From positions 5,576,064 through 5,640,063 of the forward strand of contig JBCFYV010000012.1 of assembly GCA_039000515.1 (NCBI GenBank): a stretch of 64,000 nucleotides of DNA, read 5' to 3'. Numbering within the stretch: position 1 is the first letter of the stretch; each line of letters opens with the position of its first letter. The position numbers and the translations under genes are program-made. Below the pieces are notes generated by a model. That model did no database searches and had not been told where the DNA came from. It worked only from the letters and a program-made list of their open reading frames with translations. The DNA is from Timema cristinae (taxonomy: Eukaryota > Arthropoda > Insecta > Phasmatodea > Timematidae). This document shows, piece by piece, positions 21,495 through 35,114 of this stretch.

Positions 21495-21594
21495 NNNNNN
21501 NNNNNNNNNNNNNNNNNNNNNNNNNNNNNNNNNNNNNNNNNNNNNNNNNNNNNNNNNNNNNNNNNNNNNNNNNNNNNNNNNNNNNNNNNNNNNN
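21495..21594. other. Assembly gap, 100 N
   Basis: Exactly 100 Ns separate the two copies of the large direct repeat. A fixed-size gap at this position fits two contigs of the same locus placed end to end. Confidence 0.98.
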
Positions 21595-23002
21595 CTAGTA
21601 AAAAAACACCCTCAATACACCTAGCTGGTATTACATATTACAAAATCCCCGTAACGGAAGAAGACAAACTCGATGCCTTAATCCATGTATCCACCTATGT
21701 TGGTGTGACCCCTCTAATATCTTATTATATCGGAAGACCAGGACGATATCTTCAAACATCATCAAACCGTATTATATAAACCGAATATGCGTTGCCAGTT
21801 AAAAAGCCCACAAGCCATTTGTTAATAATATTAAATGTACAAATTATTCTATCATTCTTAACGTGCCCTAGAGTTGAGCATATTAAGACAATAGAGGAAG
21901 AAGGGTTACTTTTTGGCTCTCAATTATTAAGGTATTGGTTTTTTTCAAAAATATAAAATATTAAGAAGTATTTAACATTATATTTATAAACCTATTCATT
22001 TAATAAATGGGCATTTTCTGAACCGACTGATTAAATCGGCACATTACTTATAAAATATCTTAATTAGTTAATTAAATAATTTAACAACCCGTTCCCGGGT
22101 CGTTAATTCATCCCTGTGAAAGAGGAGCTTCAATTTCACCAATAATAAATGTGTTGGTCATTCCTCGAATAGAACCCGACACCTTTTATTTAGTAGATAT
22201 AATATGTGCTACCGACTGATCCAAAGTATTGTACCTGCACCAATTGCTTATATCAGCGCACGACTTATAAACAAGCTTTATTCTAAATCAAACGCAACAT
22301 ACCGGTCGTCAATTCATAATTAGTGAAATGTAGGCCAAGTCACAACTCTACAAATAATATAAATTATTTGTTTATTACGGTAATAGATCCAAGAAACTCT
22401 TCACTCAACTAAAATACGCTTCCGACTGAGCTAAGGCCAAAAACACTAGTAAAAACAGTTTTTGTTTCATGGTAAGATACTGCTATAGTCTCATATTCAA
22501 TGGAAGTCCTTTATTTGAAAAATGGAAACTAAAGTTACCATATTGACAGTAAAAAAACCATTTATATTCTTAGCCCACTAAGCTAGTAATGTAAATATAC
22601 ATTGTACAACAATCTGTAAGAGAGTATTTTGGGAAGCTTTTGGTAACTTGTGAGATTAACTTAATTAGTAATAAATCAAATAATTCATATTCGTAGAATG
22701 CCAAATTTTAGTGACTTTCAATCATTGTTGTTGGTAGAAATTGGGATTCCTATAAAAATCAGAGTTTAGAAAGGACCATATATAAAATACAAATATTTTT
22801 GTGGTAAACATTGAAAACATTTTAAAAGGGATTTTTCAATAAATGATTTAACAAGACTTCCCATGCTAGTACATTTTGAATTATTTTTTTAGTTCTTGAA
22901 ACACCCTATTATATTATTAGTGTAATTTTATATGTATTGATAATATCTATGAAAAGTGACAGCTGAAGATCACATAAATTGACGTATCAGTATGTAGAAG
23001 TA

Positions 23003-23057
23003 TTTTATTTATTTTTTATTTATTTAGCACCACGTCTTACCCGTTCGAGTTATACGT
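23003..23057 (-). mobile_element. Tail-only SINE/LINE insertion (copy 2)
   Basis: Allelic counterpart of 16993-17047, with the same TATGTAGAAGTA target duplication at 22991-23002 and 23058-23069. Confidence 0.82.
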
Positions 23058-26000
23058 TATGTAGAAGTAGATCTAGTAACTTTTCTGTCAGATAAGGTTT
23101 TCCTATGAAAATTATACTGTAGCTACCTATGCAATCATTATAAAAAATACATTTAATTGAATACATGCTGCTCCCCCTGGTTACGTGCTTAGGGTGGTCA
23201 ACCAAAACCAAATCTACGATACCTTGATTTAATTTCTGACTCAATCCTGTATTTGCATTTCTTGGATAGGGGATAAAAAAAACTACAATGAAGGAACAAA
23301 TGTTCAAAACTACCCCATTCCACCAATTTGAACTCCAACCTATTCGTCAATGGTGGGAATGCGCAATGCACCTTAGAACACGTGACCATTCTTGTAGGTG
23401 ATAGGTGTGTGTTTTCTAAATATTTATAATCTTTATTTTTGTTAACTCTATATATCTACCGGTATGGGATAAAAACAACATTTCTGGATGTAGGCTTTGC
23501 AAATATATTGATTTTATATGTTTCTGAATTGTAACTATATTTTACCTTGTGAATAATAACGCTTTTGTTTCGTTTTGTTTGTTATAACCCATTGTATGAC
23601 AGGTGTTTGGGATGGAAAATAATATTGATTTTATGATTATATGGGGATCTGATGAATGTATACAAGTAAAAAATATATGTTTCTTCTTTATTTGTATCAA
23701 CTCACACCACAAACCAGAATATCTAATTAAAGTGTTCGTTAAAGCGGACCAACTCTAGCCTTTATCTAACAGATCTGCTCTGTTGACGGGGTTTTACCTA
23801 GATGTAATGGAAACTTTGCAGTTACGGCGAGTTTCGACGCTATTTTTTTTTAATGAACAAAGGAAACCTTCGCTAAATACCAATGGCGTTAATTCACATT
23901 TGGCATGGCAAGTAAACTTTAATACCGAGACTAGAACTCTTTCGTCAGGATACTGAACTTTAGACGGTGGAGGGGATCCCACCTTTAATTTTTGTAACTT
24001 TTACGTTCAACAAAATGGTCATTTACTGCTTCACCTAATAGGCAGGAATGAATAAGATTGTTCAGAGGACTCCTATTTTCACGAAGAGAGAATGTAAAAC
24101 ACACAATGATAAACCACCCTCTAGTGCTTCCAGCCAAGAATACAACCTTGAGTCTCCCGTCACTAGTAGTAGAGACTCAGAATATCCTGAGGTATTATAC
24201 TTTGCAGGCTCCATCATAATATTGTATGTAGGTTTCAGTCGAATATATATTGATGGTCATGAAGTCTTAGGTGTCAATGTAGCTATAGTTTATATTACCA
24301 TTAAGTTCAACCAATATTGTTAGGACACACACACACATTATTCGTATAAACACCGTGTATAGCTAAGACAGATGGTAAGACGTGTAGCATTGATTAAAAT
24401 GCATTTATGACACTGACATTTTTACTAATGATTTATATTTATACCCTACCTAAATTGATTAAACTTATTTGTAATAATTAAAAAAGTAAAATACGTTAAA
24501 CTAAAGATCATTTAACATGTTGAAAAAACTATCCCACCTCCTCCTACTAATCGTTTGTATTATAAGCATATTATAGTAATTATGATAATGTGGAAGGTAG
24601 AAATTAAAGGAAATGTAACCTAATTTTGTGGGATCTAATACATCACCATGATACATAATGTACTGAACTACAGTATGTTCTCTCATTGATATGTGGCCAT
24701 CCATGTTAACGATCGATATCCTAAGAGAATCCAAGTGAATGCTTTCAAAGCTTCCAATGCTTTCATTAGTATATTAAAAACCCTGGATTCATACATGGAT
24801 CATTTGAAAGGCCTTTTTAAATGTCAGAATTCTATGATATAGTAGGATTTCTGTAGGAAAAATATCTATAAGACGTTCCTTCCTACCATGAACAGGGCAT
24901 AAGTTAAGAAAAAAAAAGACGAAAACATTTTGAACTTTATGCCGACAATATAATTATGAATTATAAAGGCGCTTCTCGTGGTCCTCTCTCTTTTCTTTCT
25001 ACTTGTTTAGGTTCAGCAACAGCTGTTTCTGTAAGAAAATAACTGGTTGCAGAGTCAGCATCACCTTGACCGTTCCATAAACGTGACAACTGATCGAAAT
25101 TGATGTAGTTTTATATTAATTGATCAGGGCAAGGATGTGTTTCACGCTGCGCTCTTGGCTATGTCACAGATGAGATTTGGTGATGTTTGCTGTGTTATGG
25201 TAAGGTCTTGTAAATACTGTTGAGTTTGGTGAATTTTGTTGAAGTCTTACAAAGATTTGTGGAAGTGTAGGGAATACAGAACTGTGCAAGGCACGCTTGT
25301 TACTTTAAAAGGTACACAATTGGTGCTTGAATATGATTCATCAGATATTTTTACTAGACAATCGTTTATTGATATTAAATATGCATTTTTCATGCTTGAT
25401 ATATATTATATATAGGATTTGTGTATTTTATAAGAGTAAAGCATAATGTCACCATTCATTGATAAGAGTAATAAATAACGTAACATTGCACTTGTTCATG
25501 ATCCATCTATCCAACGGGTGAAGTTTGTAAACATATTGTGAAATCTTATTATGTTTGTTGAAATGTTGTGAATTTTTGTAAAATCTTATGAAGTTTGGTG
25601 AAGTTTTCTGAAATACTGCGAAATTTTGGGAAGTTGGTTGAGATTTGGTGAGAAGAGGAGTCACATCATCATGAGAGGAATGGATTCAACATGCCAATGG
25701 GGAATAGTTGCCTCTTAACTTGAGGGGTATAATTGTACCTCACTTTGAAGCAGTAAGATAGGAACTGCCAATGTTAATGATGTCAACATACTGTTTAGCT
25801 CCATTTCAAAATTACTGATCCTTCACCGTTATGTCCGTATCATAAGGTTTTCTGATTCATGAAACTAGCAGTATGAAAGATGTCTCTGTAAATGAAGGAT
25901 TATAAATGTCTTGTAAGTATTGATTAGTGAGGTATAATCAAATGCACTATTGGTACGATGATTCTATAATCTAGTATGATCTATGAAATGTGATCGAATG

Positions 26001-26994
26001 TCTTATAGGCATTAAGAATGAATTTAATAAAATAAAATCTAATCTATTCTCTTACATCTTTTGTTATATGATAGTAGAAAAATAGGTGCCATCGAAAACC
26101 CCTTTCTGTAATACTTAGGGCCGGTTTCATAGTCGCAGTTAGTGAGGCTAAGTAGAAAGTGTAGGTGCCATCCTCCCTAAAACGAATGAAGTACGTTTCA
26201 TAGTCGGGGTTTCACGTGATAAATGCCAGTTCAATTAGTTGGCCATCCTTTATTAACGGTGACGAAGAGGTTGGGTTTCTGCTTCCTCCCGGGTGTTGTA
26301 AGGATGATTATTCCTATAGGATTTCGCATTCTCACTCTAAGAAAATGTTTGCACACTTCCTTTAAATTAAATCTTTTTCAAACCACTTTGGCGTAGTTGA
26401 GTTTATTTGCTTATAATTTGGATGGATAGTCATATATATAAATTATGTTAAGGCTTCTATTATTCTTCAAAAATCTGTCAAATCATTATTTGTAACAGAT
26501 GGTTTGCCTCAAAATCTTATTATCTGGATGAGGAAGGAGATATTTAGAATAAATGTACCCTCTTTTTATTGGCAGGAGAGGGAGAAGCAATCTAAGGAAA
26601 AGCACTCAGTACATCCGGTTAAGATTATAACATCGACTTCCCCATTACTTGCAAGCCAGAATAAATGAGCTTCACAATTAGAGCGTGTCTTGGCCATTGA
26701 TGTGGGTTTTAAAACACGAGTATTAAAATACCTCCACTGCTAGACAAGTGGACTAATTGTCACCTAAATACTATAATGTGTCTTTCAGTTCAGATCTCAA
26801 GCCCGATATAGTATACTGTGGGTACTTTTGCATGAATGGTTTCCGATGGTTTCCACCCAAATGCGAGAATATTTACTTCAGACCTTACCTTACTCAGTCC
26901 TATTCCATTATGTTAGTTAAAGGCGTATAATCTGGACGATTGGCGAGTTTTGGAATGCGTTCTATAAAATATATTAAAATAATTGTCATCCTTT

Positions 26995-27242
26995 TTAGCA
27001 CAGTGTCTTACTAACCGTTCGGGTTGTACGCTTATGCACTAATTACGTTAATTGTTTTAGGGATAGGAAGGTTATATTTATAGGATCTTTACCTGCATGT
27101 GGCTAGAGGGGGAGTGTAAAACCATTTTGGAAAGACAGACCTCAATTCACCATACCGAGATTAACACCTTTATCTCCCCGTCACCGGCAGTTTAGTCTAG
27201 TGCAAGAGTAGCGCGTTAGACCATGCGGCCACTGAAGTTGGT
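26995..27242 (-). mobile_element. SINE-A copy (copy 2)
   Basis: Counterpart of 21043-21288 with a handful of base changes (for example GTGCAAGAG for GTGCGAGAG in the head). Confidence 0.75.
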
Positions 27243-27447
27243 GTCATTATATAAAATGCGTTTGGTTTTGAATATAGTGATAAATGAGTAATTGTTTGTT
27301 TAAAAAATTTGGGTTACGTCCAATTATGAAATTTGATGGGGATCAATAAAGAATAATGAGTGTTTGATGAGTTGCATTTTTCAAAAAATGAAATTACTTT
27401 AGAAAAATAAAACATATTTCAGGAGAGGTAATATTTTTTGACTAATT

Positions 27448-27870
27448 TTCTATTCACTTTTTAACCCTCTTTTCTTTAAAATTTGGTCTCAATTGTGAAC
27501 ATCATTCCAATGTAAAAAAACAACTCCAAGCTGGATTGACAATACATTTCAAGTAACAATAACGTAATGCGTATATTTATCTGTACCTATCTTCTTTAAA
27601 CCTTTACAGCGGGTAATATTATACTGAGGTTCTGCGGCCCACTCGAGCAACCCTATTATACGGCTTTTTTTTTGTGGTATGAGCTATGTAGCGCTTGCAG
27701 CTAGGTCTCATTAGACTGCGAGACGGCTTCAATATACTCGTATCTTCGTGTCTCTCTCTCTATCAGTCTCTCCCTTTCACACGCACTCACATGCGTGAGA
27801 TATACGGCTGTGGCTTACCTTTACAACTATCTATATCTATGGCCAATTAAAACATCAATTTACTGTGGCA
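27448..27870. other. No gene seen; CT-rich patch
   Basis: Unique sequence after the duplicated block. It holds a (CT)n-like patch at about 27750-27785 but no recognised gene. Confidence 0.5.
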
Positions 27871-28315
27871 TATGTGATGAATCAGACACTTATACTACTA
27901 CTAGTATATACTGCAGTGTGTAGCAGTATGTGATGAAAGTCAGATCACCTTATACTACTGCATTAGTATACTAACTGTAGTGTGTAGCAGTATGTGATGA
28001 AAGTCAAGATCACCTTATACTACTACATTAGTATACTAACTGCAGGTGTAGTAGTATGTGATGAAAGTCGAGATCACCTTATACTACTGCATTAGTTACT
28101 AACTGTAGTGGTGCAGTGTGATGAAAGTCAAGATCACCTTACTACTACATTAGTATACTAACTGCAGTGTGTAGCAGTATGTGATGAAAGTCAAGATCAC
28201 CTTTATACTACTACATTAGTATACTAACTGCAGTGTTAGTAGTATGTGATGAAGTCGAGATCACCTATACTACTGCATTAGTATACTACTGTAGTGTAGG
28301 AGGTAGAGCCGATCA
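27871..28315. repeat. ~60-65 bp minisatellite, about seven units
   Basis: Units start TATGTGATGAAAGTC or a variant near 27871, 27927, 27991, 28055, 28113, 28178 and 28242. Each contains TACTACTGCATTAGTATACT and then AACTGTAGTGTGTAGCAG. The inner part of each unit is an imperfect inverted repeat (ATACTACTACA.. against TGTAGTAGTAT). Unit lengths vary through single-base losses, which could be real or sequencing error. Confidence 0.88.
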
Positions 28316-28618
28316 TCAACTATTTTACTCGTGTGCGAAATAGGATAACGTTATCAATAAAACACCTCTAACTATAGGCCAACCTAGATTTACAAACACT
28401 TTATCACTATTATTTGTATTAAAATACTTTTACTTTAAAATTTAAACTTGTATTGTGCATAAACTGCTTGATGTGACACAATGTTTTTGGTAAGCAACCA
28501 ATTTTATTATTCAAATTTATTTTCGATTGTAAGGACAGGGCCATACCAATATTGGGAAGGATGAAGGATGTATTTAGAGCCTCCTTTCAAATTTATTTAG
28601 TGACAATAAATATATTAT

Positions 28619-28650
28619 TTAACTAGCAGAAATAACCGGCACTGCCCGTG
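28619..28650 (-). other. Candidate Helitron 3' terminus
   Basis: On minus, GGGCAGTGCCGGTTATTT is followed by CTGCTAG and then TT. A CTAG end before T and a GC-rich short inverted segment (CGGCACTGCCCG on plus) fit a Helitron 3' end. The protein reading frame also finishes here. The exact end is inferred. Confidence 0.5.
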
Positions 28651-31600
28651 GTAGCCACGCAATGAATTACGTTTTCATTTGCTTCAGACAGACAGAAAAT
28701 AATCTGATTCCATGTAGACATTCTACTTCGGCCTCTTGAGTTGTTACAAATCGCGATTCCAATAAAATTAATTCGCGATCGTCTAGTTGTTGACCATTCC
28801 CAATTTTTGTCAATATTGAAGAAAACTCTTGGTTTGCCTGCCGCATAACTTGATCTAATTCATAAAATTTGAATCCACGCCATAAATAGGTCCAACAATT
28901 TTTTGCTTCTGCTGTTTGTAAATTGGAATAGCTCGTACTGGTGGTAAATGGCGTAGATCTCCAGTCAAAATAACATCTAAACCACCAAAATTAGTTTTGA
29001 AATCTCCAGTAATATGCTTCAATCTAGAGTCAATCTGAAGAAGTAATTCAGCACCAATCATACGTTATTTCATCAATGATTAACTCTTTGACGTATTTGA
29101 ATAGTGCTCTATATTGATGAGCTACTTCAGTGCTTAGTGGAAGTAATCTCGACAAAATATTCTTAGGGCAGTATGTACGGTAGTTCTGTCAATGGCAACA
29201 GCAGATTTGCCTGTTGAAGCACAGGCGATGTACGAATTACAGCATCCATCATTCTCATTATATCGATTATAAATTTCCATGATAAGTTTTATGACGAAAT
29301 CTTACCACATCCAGCTGGACCCGTAAAAAATATATGAAATGGATTACGGTTTGGACTTAATAGATTTGAAATGACATCTAGCATCTGGCATCTTTGCTTA
29401 TCATTTGCCATTCTCATCAATTCGTAAAACTCTATATATGGCATTAAATTTTCTCGTTTTTCAGCGATAGTTCCAAGTTTATTAAGTACAGCTAGACGAA
29501 GATCACTATTCATATCGAAAAGAGGATTGTTATATAAATTTTGAAATGGATTTGGTTCAGATGCGATGTTAGCAACATCTTTTACTTCAGTTTCATCATT
29601 GAAACCATCTTCTCGGCATAAATTTCGAGAAATTTCAATTACTTTCTGGATATCCAAATTAGATTAAAATTCTTTAAGATTATTTAAAATTTCATTTTCA
29701 TTCCTATTATATATATATATCGATAAATTTCATTTCAGCGAGTATTTCCGCATCTTCATTTCGGAAAGGAATATGTAACGTAACCATTTCACGTTTATAT
29801 TCTTTAAGATCTGGTCCCATATCAAAATTTCTGTATCGGATAACACGTGGCTCTTTTCTTTTTGTGTAAGTACTATCTGATTTAATGGTGTAATTAGCAA
29901 CAAACTGGGCAAGAGTAATATTTTCCAAATCTTCGTGTCGGCGTTCATATTTGTCAAACCAATTTTCTTTCCAAATATTAGTTGAATCTTCTCCTACGCC
30001 TATCGCGTCTAATTCTTTTTGTGTTTTTCTTATACGTTGACGATCACATGGCCACATAGTGGGAATATTGTTGACAACAGTAGAACACTTTGACATCAGT
30101 TCTCGCAAGAGATACCAAGCCGCCTCTTGACTTGTTATCTCAACACTATTGAGCATATTTACACCTATTTTCCTTGTAATTTCAACGACATCAAACTCTG
30201 GATGTTCATTCATAGTTTCAATAATAAATCGCTGAAGATGACTAATGCCTCTGTTAGTTTTATTGACATACTCTCTGACATAACTAGCACATGAATATTC
30301 TTCGGTACTGAATTGGATATCCATATTGGATTTAACAATGTTAAATATAAAGGGGTTAAACGGATTATGCCATTTTTCACATGGTTGACGCTTGACAAAC
30401 ACTCGTGGCCTCTTAATTCCAGCTTGAAGTATATTGTAATAATAATCATCATCTGAATTAATATTGATACTCTTATAAAAAGAATCAATATCATGATAAT
30501 CATTATTTTCCAAATTAATTCGGATATCTTTGTAACGTTTAGCATAATTCTTGAAACCAGGCTTCTCTTTCTGCATAGGTAATAAAATTGTAGTAGATCG
30601 GCAAGGCATAAAAGGTGCTTCAAATCTGCAATGCTGAGGTTGATTCGCCACTATTTTCTTATAGCATGTGAATGTATGTTTATGTCTTTGTAATTTAATG
30701 TTACCTGATGCTTCTCGAGACGAAAGAGATATCAAGTAATCAATTAATGCGATAGAATCCAACCTATTTTTATCAAGTGCATCCATTGGAGCATTAGCTA
30801 GCCACAATAGTATATGCGCATGTGGACTACCACGATTCTGGAACTCAATACGTTAAAAATAATGAACAACATAATATTTCCCAAACGGACTGAATTTTGG
30901 TTATTGTAAAAGATTCATTAATACATTGACCAATTTGTTAAAATATATAGCACAAGTAACTGCATCCTCAATGACAAGAGTTGTTTGTTCAAGATAATGA
31001 AGAAGCACGGCCATTTCTTCTGAAATAGTTTCACCGTTGTGTTTAAATTTGTAGAGCTTTTGGAGCAGATCGTTCCATCCAATTTCATTGGCACTGACAG
31101 TAAGAAATATAGTCGGTTTTCCAAACTGTCTGATCATAGTAAAAAGATCTTTGTTGCGATCCATCCAATACCATGTTGAATTTGGAATTGATCTTAGAAA
31201 CGCAAGATTGGTTTCAATACAATTATGAACGTACTGATCATCTTCTATTTGTTTCCGAGTAATTTTGGTATCTTTACCAACGTGTTTGAACGCAACTGAG
31301 AGAGAATCACGAACTCGCATCCTTATAATCTTCATCGCCATACATAATAAATGATACGGTGTAACTGCACGACGATCAGATCGTCTTAGCTCACTAGAAG
31401 CCATCATGAAAGGGGTTACTTTAACACCATCCCTAAAATTATGGAACTGACCCAAGTAAATTGCGGGAAAGGAAAGTTCTTCTGCATGTTCATCAAATAA
31501 TAAACTTTCAGCTACATTGTCTTCACCAGGTGCAATACGTAAGTATTGTTCTTCATTCCACAATAATGTCTGCTGTTGAGCCGTAAAACTTTCTTCTATA

Positions 31601-32981
31601 GGAATATGTTCTCTGAAATCATCTTTCTGAATTTCATCGTGAATTTGATTATCATTAAAGAATGACTCATCAACTTTAATATCTTACATAGTATACAATG
31701 ATGACGGAATTAAAAATCGTAGCCAACTTTTAATAGTACGCTTATTAACAATACTTTGTAAGTAGCTAGATGGATGAATTTTCTTACGTTTGATATGTAC
31801 ATTTATACAATAGTCATCATAAATATTCCTTGGAAAAGATTTAACCATATTATTAACTGAAACAGGAACATTAATTATTTGACCGAAAATTCCGTACTGA
31901 CCATTAACATGCCTCAATCTTCTGATTTGCATGAAAGGAATACGAGGTGAAATTAGTCTTTCAGAAACAAGATCTAAAGGTGGTAGATGTTGAGGTACAT
32001 CTGGATATTTAAAACCATTGAACGTGGACATTAAAGGAATATTCTTCTTGTTTAATGCTTGCACGCATGTGTTGCAAAGCTTCGTATTTTTCACTGGTAT
32101 ATTAGGTATAATTTTTTGTTAGAATTTCCTTATGTTCAGGAGACGGCCTTTTCAAATCATCTTGAAACCACAACCTGTCACATACTGAACATGGGTATCC
32201 AAAAAGATTGTCTAGAAACTTTTTTTAAATTCCTGATGAGCTCTTGTTAACCGTCGAAAATTACTATATGGCAAAGAAGTATCTACGTCTATTTCAATTT
32301 GTTCATCAATGGGAGTATTAATAGACTGTTCCGGAGAATTGGAATGAATGGCTTGTCCGTCTGGTGGAGATAATTCCTGATCCATAATCGTGTCTTGATT
32401 TAATAAATCACCCTCCTGATCGTGTACAATGTCTTGAGTGGATAAAATATGTACATTCTGGGAATCAGCTAATTGCTGAATAGTTTATTGTGCTTGAAGC
32501 AGTTGATTTTGCTCCATGTCTGCTAATAAAGTATTTTCTGATGTTCGGTGATCATACAGAACAAGAGAATTAGCCATATGCACTCAGCTTGTACAATTAT
32601 AGAGTTGCGATTGTCGTGTGTTAAAGTAGATACAAATGAGTCGTGTAAATTATCACCATCATGATCAGCAAACCAGTACTGGACACCGTTGAGACATCTG
32701 GTCGATTTGTACTAGCACTGGTGGTAGCTAACTGAAATGATGGTTCAAAAGTCCTTATTCGTGAATTTGAAGTTGACGGGATGGATAAAATCTCAGTCAC
32801 GGATGATTCGTTTACTTGTGAGAGCATTTTTTTTCGCAGACTAAAAGCACGAATATGTTCTGCTCCTGGTTTTTTTTATTGGTTTTTTTACTGACAAGCC
32901 TTGCCGAATTTTTTCAGCTTCCTTGGCAGCTTTCTTTTGATTGTAATAGTTTTTACACATTTCCGCATTTGTTTTACCCAT
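28623..32981 (-). mobile_element. Helitron (autonomous-type, decayed)
   Basis: A minus-strand rolling-circle transposon, recognised from a RepHel-type polyprotein: DUF6570-like segment, Helitron-like N domain, HUH/two-tyrosine Rep, then a Pif1-like helicase. The right (5') end lies somewhere beyond 32981 and could not be placed in the AT-rich DNA there. A candidate 3' end is CTAG on minus at 28626-28623 followed by T, as Helitrons require. Helitrons make no target duplication, so ends need comparison with other copies. Confidence 0.88.
28660..32981 (-). pseudogene. Helitron Rep/helicase (RepHel), multiple stops and frameshifts
   Basis: From a start at 32981 (MGKTNAEMCKNYYNQKKAAK) the pieces are, in order: a zinc-finger-like segment (YPCSVCD split by a frameshift, ~32190); a DUF6570-like block 32094-31684 (PRIPFMQIRRLRHVNGQYGI); the Helitron-like N domain 31563-30901; the HUH motif PHAHILLW at about 30803-30825; the two-tyrosine motif SYVREYVNKTNRG near 30250-30290; Walker A GPAGCGK near 29303-29325; CASTGKSAVAI near 29210; and helicase text DVILTGDLRHLPPV near 28950-28990. 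The stretch 32094-29707 stays in one frame, broken by stops at 31684, 30901 and 30853. Catalytic residues of Rep are kept, so decay looks recent. Confidence 0.9.
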
Positions 32982-34145
32982 CTTGAAAACTGGAATAGAA
33001 ATTGAATAGTACCATTAATAGTCATCAAATCTAAACTAAAAGAATCTTAGATTGATGAATAAGATTTATTGTAGAGAATTAGATATTAGAAATTAATAAT
33101 AAATATTGAAAATTGAAAATTTAAAAATTTAATAATATATAGGGCCTAAATATAATTATTAAAAATAAAATTTAGAAAATAATAATTATATATACATAAT
33201 TGGAATAAATATTATAATATTCTTAATTTTAAATATTTACTATTTATTATTTAATTTTTAAAAAGAATGAATAAATTTAATAATAAATTCAAAAATTGAA
33301 TTTAAGTTTATTCATTTTTTTAAAAATTTATTATTTTCTTAATTTAATATTCACTTTTCATTTTTATCAAAAAGTTTTCATTAAAATTTGTTCATTTATT
33401 TTTATAAGTATTTATTAATTTTTTTAATTTAATAATAAATATTAAAAATTAATATTTTAATTTGATGGGTTTGATTTAAATTCTTATCAACAAATTTTTT
33501 ATTAAATGTTTTATTAATTTTATTTCTTTATTTTGTAAATATTATAATAACCATAATAAATATTTAACAATAATAATTTAATAATATTTAGTATTAATTT
33601 TGTTAAACAATAATATTTTAATTTATATCAAACAAATAATACATACGGGTAGTTAACCTCAATTATATTGGAGCACTTGAAAAAGTCTATAAGCACAATT
33701 TTTTTCACTAATATTTAAAGAATAGTAAATAATATTAATCAAAATATTCAATTTAAATCACTACTGAATATAATTTATTAGCACATATATAATTCGCACT
33801 TGTATGAAAAATAAAAAAACGTGTTGTGAATGTAGAAACTAGAAACATGTGGATAAATATTATATATATAAAAAAAGTGACAAGGCGACGAGCGTACCAA
33901 GAGAAAGAATAAAATAGTATACTTCCAAAGCGTACCACAGCGCGACTAACAAGGTTCTATTTCTATTTTTGGTAGCTTTTTTTTTTTTCGAGATTATGGG
34001 GCGGTTTGCTTCAACTGTTACTTTTGGTTCAGTGATGCGCGCGCATCCTTAAAATTTCCTCTCATATTTTTCAAACGCGCCAAAGAAGTTTAAAAATTTT
34101 TTTTTGGGTTTTAAAAAAAAAAAAAATTTAAAATTTTTAAAAATT
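32982..34145. other. Extremely AT-rich spacer up to gap
   Basis: From 33050 to about 33620 the sequence is almost entirely A and T. No gene is seen. A stretch near 33960-34145 ends in long T and A runs directly at the gap, suggesting a low-complexity assembly break. The Helitron 5' end is probably hidden here. Confidence 0.7.
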
Positions 34146-34245
34146 NNNNNNNNNNNNNNNNNNNNNNNNNNNNNNNNNNNNNNNNNNNNNNNNNNNNNNN
34201 NNNNNNNNNNNNNNNNNNNNNNNNNNNNNNNNNNNNNNNNNNNNN
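34146..34245. other. Assembly gap, 100 N
   Basis: Exactly 100 Ns, placed between a T/A homopolymer region and the left arm of a long palindrome. Confidence 0.98.
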
Positions 34246-34249
34246 CAGA

Positions 34250-34445
34250 GGAGGTTTACAGATGGGTTTGCTGGTGATGGGAAAGTCGGGGTTTGAACCT
34301 CGGCCAAGTATACTGAGTTAGTTTTATCTATAAATGGTTTCCCCTCCTTCCATGCAGGTAGGTTTCCTCTAACTTCTACGTTATTACTCCCTACTCAATT
34401 AGTGTAAATAATTGCGTAAGGACCAAACGGGTAGTTACACGCGAA
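34250..34445 (+). mobile_element. SINE-A copy in left palindrome arm
   Basis: GGGAAAGTCGGGGTTTGAAC (B-box region), body GGTTTCCCCTCCTTCCATGC and tail AAACGGGTAGTTACACGC. It is the mirror of the copy at 34919-35114. Confidence 0.65.
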
Positions 34446-34578
34446 GAAAATAATAAAATACTTGGCTCACTACATATTATTATACATTTAATACTACGAA
34501 ACAAATACAATATCTTCCCCCTTAAATTTAAAAGAAAACATATAGTAGAATTCTCATAGGAAGGAAATTAAATATATA

Positions 34579-34648
<70 letters not shown>

Positions 34649-34673
34649 TATATATTTAATTTCCTTCCTATGA

Positions 34674-34716
<43 letters not shown>

Positions 34717-34741
34717 TATATATTTAATTTCCTTCCTATGA

Positions 34742-34784
<43 letters not shown>

Positions 34785-34918
34785 TATATATTTAATTTCC
34801 TTCCTATGAGAATTCTACTATATGTTTTCTTTTAAATTTAAGGGGGAAGATATTGTATTTGTTTCGTAGTATTAAATGTATAATAATATGTAGTGAGCCA
34901 AGTATTTTATTATTTTCT

Positions 34919-35114
34919 TCGCGTGTAACTACCCGTTTGGTCCTTACGCAATTATTTACACTAATTGAGTAGGGAGTAATAACGTAGAAGTTAGAGGAAA
35001 CCTACCTGCATGGAAGGAGGGGAAACCATTTATAGATAAAACTAACTCAGTATACTTGGCCGAGGTTCAAACCCCGACTTTCCCATCACCAGCAAACCCA
35101 TCTGTAAACCTCCT
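34919..35114 (-). mobile_element. SINE-A copy in right palindrome arm
   Basis: Exact inverted counterpart of 34250-34445. It probably counts as one real SINE if the palindrome is an artefact. Confidence 0.65.

Larger units (their letters stand above)
21595..27447. repeat. Large direct repeat, copy 2 (probable haplotype duplicate)
   Basis: Starts CTAGTAAAAAAACACC directly at the gap edge and runs parallel to 15582-21494. It then continues into unique sequence after ACTAATT at 27447. Sub-features repeat those of copy 1. Confidence 0.93.

Noticed and set aside
27871..28315. CRISPR-like array
   Set aside because: Adjacent units are near-identical throughout with no unique spacers, and the genome is eukaryotic.
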